Origin: Calothrix sp. PCC 6303
Lineage (GTDB): Bacteria; Cyanobacteriota; Cyanobacteriia; Cyanobacteriales; Nostocaceae
Reading direction: 5' to 3'
Length of the DNA stretch: 64,000 nucleotides
Assembly: GCF_000317435.1 (NCBI RefSeq)
Contig: NC_019751.1
Coordinates: forward strand, 5,890,001-5,954,000
A program made the translations under genes and the position numbers. The notes beneath the pieces were generated by a model, which was given only the letters and a program-made list of their open reading frames with translations, ran no database searches and was not told the DNA's origin. Positions 61,394 to 64,000 of this stretch are shown here, in pieces (the first letter of the stretch is position 1; the number at the start of each line of letters is the position of its first letter).

Positions 61394-62110
61394 ATGCAAA
61401 TCACGCAGCAGTCCTCAACGAAGCAGGATATATTAGAGTATCTTTTGAAACATTCACAAGCCTCAGCACTTGAATTGGCAGAGGCTATAAAAGTCAGTCC
61501 ACAAGCGATTCGTCGCCATTTGAAAGATTTGGAGACGGAAGACTTAATTGTGTATTTTGCTGCCTCGCTAGGGAAGAAAAACCAGAATCATGATGAAGAA
61601 GGTTCCGAAGTTCGAGGGATGGGACGACCACAACATATATATAGGTTAAGTCAGCGGGGACGCGATCGCATTCGGCGTGCAAGTGAGGAACAGGGTGATA
61701 GCTACGGTAACTTTGCCGTTTCCCTGTTGGATACCATCGCCGAAACAGTGGGACGCGATCAATTTAGTACAATTCTGCAAAAACAGTGGGAACGTAAAGC
61801 CCTAGAATATCGGGAACGAGTGGGTGATGGTTCATTGCTACAAAGGTTAGCAATACTTGTAGAGTTACGGAAAGCTGAAGGCTACATGACCGAATGTCAT
61901 GCAGTAGAGACGCAAGAAACATCTACGCATCCCGGCTTTATCATCGCCGAACACAATTGTGCCATATCTAATGTTGCCGAATCGTTTCCTAGCGTCTGTG
62001 GACATGAATTAGAAATGTTCGCTGCAATCTTACCCGATTGTATAGTGGAGCGTACCCACTGGATGATCAACGGCGAACCAAGGTGTGGATATTTAGTGCG
62101 ATCGCGCTAA
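61394..62110 (+). CDS. sufR: SufR transcriptional repressor
   Basis: DeoR-type helix-turn-helix regulator of about 238 residues that senses Fe-S status and represses sufBCDS. The N-terminal HTH (ALELAEAIKVSPQAIRRHLKDLE) is followed by a helical region. The cluster-ligand cysteines are all present with the diagnostic spacing C-x12-C-x13-C-x14-C: EHNCA, SVCGH, PDCIV and PRCGY. The frame is open seven codons further from a TTG, but the ATG at 61394 (MQITQQSS) has the better context and matches the family start. Confidence 0.95.
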   Translation: MQITQQSSTKQDILEYLLKHSQASALELAEAIKVSPQAIRRHLKDLETEDLIVYFAASLGKKNQNHDEEGSEVRGMGRPQHIYRLSQRGRDRIRRASEEQGDSYGNFAVSLLDTIAETVGRDQFSTILQKQWERKALEYRERVGDGSLLQRLAILVELRKAEGYMTECHAVETQETSTHPGFIIAEHNCAISNVAESFPSVCGHELEMFAAILPDCIVERTHWMINGEPRCGYLVRSR

Positions 62111-62561
62111 TTGCTTGTGCAAGAATTATAGATACATTGGAAAAAAGCTCAAAATCTTGGGTGTGTATTTGCTTGTGATTCCGCGTATACACCAGTACAT
62201 TTCGGTAGAGAACAGAAAATTATACTTTCATCCTTGGTAGTCAAAATATTTTTGCACCGGGACTGACTACTAAACTATAGAGAGTTATTACTTAGATACA
62301 TATATAAGTTTAGACTTGTTTTTTTTGAACAGAAGGAATCGCCGAAAGCCCTACACCATATAGGTTATAGTTATGATTCGCAGGAAGTAACTGAAACGCT
62401 TGCTAGAACTAGATCTCACGGTTTTTTGAACTTATAAAGCAACAGGTCTATTATGGTGACAGTAGAAAAAAATAATGTATAAAATTATCATAAAGTATGT
62501 CTGCTTAAAAGCTTTCTAAATAAAAAGTTTCCGTAAATAATGCCACGAAGGAGTTATCTTT
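62111..62561. other. gene-free stretch downstream of sufR
   Basis: No coding frame is supported. A possible ribosome-binding sequence, GAAGGAG, lies near 62544-62550 in front of a TTG-started frame. I see no strong hairpin and cannot name a terminator for sufR. Confidence 0.55.
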
Positions 62562-63296
62562 TTGGGTATAAAAAATATACTAGCAACCAGCAGTCTAGTT
62601 TCAATTTATACCTATATTCTTCCCATGTCACAAGCACAATTAAAGCTATCGAATTTATTACATTATCCTCTCTTGCAAAAAATTATTTACGGGGCAAAAA
62701 TTCGTCGTCCGAAAACTCCCCATGTAGTAGGAATGAAGTTTTTCCAAGAGCACTCCATTTGGGTTTTAGATGCCAATCGTTGCCCTTGTGATTTGGAATT
62801 CATCGACTATCTGCGGGAATTTAATATTCAAGGTAAAAGTATTTTTCATTTTGGCACTGGTAATCATCATATTATTGGCTTAGAAAACCAACAAAACGGT
62901 TTAAACAATGAAATTATGGGGATTACCGCAGCTGCACCGGAACATTCCTCCTATGTGCGTTTTGTAGTGGAAAATCCTGCATTAGCGAAATATTACAAAG
63001 TATTATTTGCTGATATTTATACTTTGACAGGTAATAGCTTACCCGAATTTGATATTGTTAATTTATTTCATTTGTGCGAATTTTATTTACCAGAAAACAG
63101 CAAATTTACCCATCACTGCGATTCTAGTCTTGTCCAGCTATTTTTAGACAAACTCAAACCCAACGGTAAAATTCTCTTTTACCCTGGTTCCTTCGCATGG
63201 GGAGATGCCGAAAAGATAGTAGAAGAATTTACCCAAGCCGGTAAAATTCGTAAATTTGGCGAATATAAACACCTTTTGATTTACGAAAAAGCCTAA
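62562..63296 (+). CDS. methyltransferase-like protein of uncertain function
   Basis: A protein of 244 residues if started at the TTG (62562), or 223 if started at ATG 62625 (MSQAQLKLS). The TTG is preceded by GAAGGAG at a good distance, whereas no ribosome-binding sequence is seen before the ATG; the extra 21 residues are hydrophobic. A SAM-binding-like loop is suggested by GKSIFHFGTGNHHIIGLE. The later LVQLFLDKLKPNGKILFYPGS looks like methyltransferase motif VI onward. The classic GxGxG is degenerate (FGTGNHH), so it may not be catalytic. No neighbour explains its role. Confidence 0.7.
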   Translation: MGIKNILATSSLVSIYTYILPMSQAQLKLSNLLHYPLLQKIIYGAKIRRPKTPHVVGMKFFQEHSIWVLDANRCPCDLEFIDYLREFNIQGKSIFHFGTGNHHIIGLENQQNGLNNEIMGITAAAPEHSSYVRFVVENPALAKYYKVLFADIYTLTGNSLPEFDIVNLFHLCEFYLPENSKFTHHCDSSLVQLFLDKLKPNGKILFYPGSFAWGDAEKIVEEFTQAGKIRKFGEYKHLLIYEKA

Positions 63297-63773
63297 ATCC
63301 TAGGATCGAGGGGATAGGAAGTAGACACACCACAAGCCCTACCGTAGGGCATCCAATCACAACTGATCATCTTGCCAGTGGCAACATCGAAATTAGCTAT
63401 TAAGATCTACAAGGCAGTAGTGAGTAGACAGTGGGGGAAAGCCGTTTATTACTGGGCTTTTCATGGTTAAATAATGGTCTGGTTATTTACGCCGTACTGT
63501 ACTAGTGGTTTGTCAAAATAAAAATGACGGTTGTAGAGACTTAGCACTGCTACGTCTCTACGGGATTATGGATGTGTACATAACCGTCAAAATAAAATTG
63601 ACAGACTACTAGTTTAGCTATTCCAAGACCGCTAAACTCTTCTGGGATACCCGAAAAGCTATTTCCAGAATCAATTTTGTATGTTTTTGAATTCTTATCA
63701 GGAATATCACCACATGATTTTGTAGAAATATTCACAAGTAAATTTTAACTTCATTTACCCAAGAATATTAATT
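63297..63773. other. spacer with a gene relic and a MITE-like element
   Basis: It contains a short minus-strand frame (63293-63406) that reads like the end of a lost gene, a dispersed repeat (63502-63612), and the promoter region of the next gene. The minus-strand frame of 61 residues at 63550-63735 begins past the repeat and has no support. Confidence 0.5.
63502..63612. repeat. MITE-like element, family 2, copy B
   Basis: The ends are 15-bp imperfect inverted repeats: CTAGTGGTTTGTCAA on the left, and the complement CTAGTAGTCTGTCAA on the right. Inside is the hairpin GTAGAGAC...GTCTCTAC (63533-63561). The right flank matches the element at 9338-9428, in the same internal order after inversion. 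It has no coding capacity. Confidence 0.7.
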
Positions 63774-64000
63774 ATGAAACGTAAAATGTGCATAGCATTC
63801 AGCCAACGACTCGCTAAGTTGCTAGCTTTAGCTTTATCATTTATTCTCATGTTTACTTCAGTTGCTACCGCTGGAGAAACTACAGTTTCAACTATCCAGG
63901 AAATATCCACTTCTGCTAATGTAGAAAATATTTTCCAATCCCCAGCTAGTCAACAAAATTCTGTATCATCACCAGATCAATTTGGAGAATGCACAACCGA
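63774..64000 (+). CDS. exported protein, truncated by window end
   Basis: Only the first 75 codons are present. The start MKRKMCIAFSQRLAKLLALALSFILMFTSVATA is a clear signal peptide with likely cleavage after ATA (about residue 33). The mature region begins GETTVSTIQEIS, is rich in S, T, Q and N, and reaches a cysteine (FGECTT) at the edge. No domain can be assigned from this fragment. The protein should be secreted into the periplasm or beyond. Confidence 0.75.
   Translation, partial: MKRKMCIAFSQRLAKLLALALSFILMFTSVATAGETTVSTIQEISTSANVENIFQSPASQQNSVSSPDQFGECTT

Overview
The window looks like chromosomal DNA from a cyanobacterium, most probably a filamentous one of the Nostocales type. The palindrome GCGATCGC (HIP1) recurs throughout. 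The gene set includes the Kai-clock kinase SasA, a CphB-type bacteriophytochrome with its RcpB regulator, a PATAN-domain (PatA-like) response regulator, SufR with the sufBCDS genes, CsbD proteins, Ser/Thr kinases with WD40 repeats, and an ISKra4 element. The genus cannot be fixed from the sequence alone. No rRNA, tRNA or CRISPR array was found.

Layout. 1-1.2 kb: gene-free, with a short tandem repeat and a 28-bp perfect palindrome. 1.2-7.3 kb: a methyl-accepting receptor with two GAF domains, an overlapping methyltransferase, and a PATAN response regulator. 7.3-16.5 kb: a repeat-rich spacer, then rluD, a 3-hydroxyisobutyrate dehydrogenase-like gene, a tiny one-helix membrane protein, cobM, a frameshifted GTPase, a Uma2 nuclease, lgt and sasA. 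16.6-30.6 kb: an unknown exported protein, murA, leuS, a YvcK-family gene, ruvC, a REC-histidine kinase, an aldehyde dehydrogenase, argJ and three tandem csbD copies. 30.8-40.5 kb: membrane and small conserved proteins, a glutathione S-transferase, a TPR protein, two Ser/Thr kinases, a GH57 glycosidase and a NifU-like protein. 40.9-47.3 kb: a three-gene light-signalling operon (cphB, rcpB and a large hybrid kinase with a cyanobacteriochrome-like GAF domain). 47.3-54.2 kb: a glycosyltransferase/polysaccharide deacetylase pair, a photolyase and a complete ISKra4 insertion. 54.6-62.1 kb: a glycosyltransferase-like gene and the suf locus with divergent sufR and two operators. 62.5-64 kb: a methyltransferase-like protein and the start of an exported protein cut by the window edge.

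How the genes work together. The clearest functional units are the phytochrome operon, whose reading frames overlap or nearly abut, and the Fe-S assembly locus, where SufR has all four cluster-ligand cysteines and two CAAC-N6-GTTG sites lie between sufR and sufB. The glycosyltransferase and deacetylase resemble a NodC/NodB-style pair that would make and deacetylate a surface polysaccharide.

The non-coding sequence is the most unusual part. It holds three dispersed MITE-like families. At least one keeps the same flanks around different central palindromes. It also holds a scattered GTAGAGACG palindrome family and two intergenic loci that share a 14-nt sequence immediately before a strong intrinsic terminator, which are candidate small RNAs of about 55 nt.
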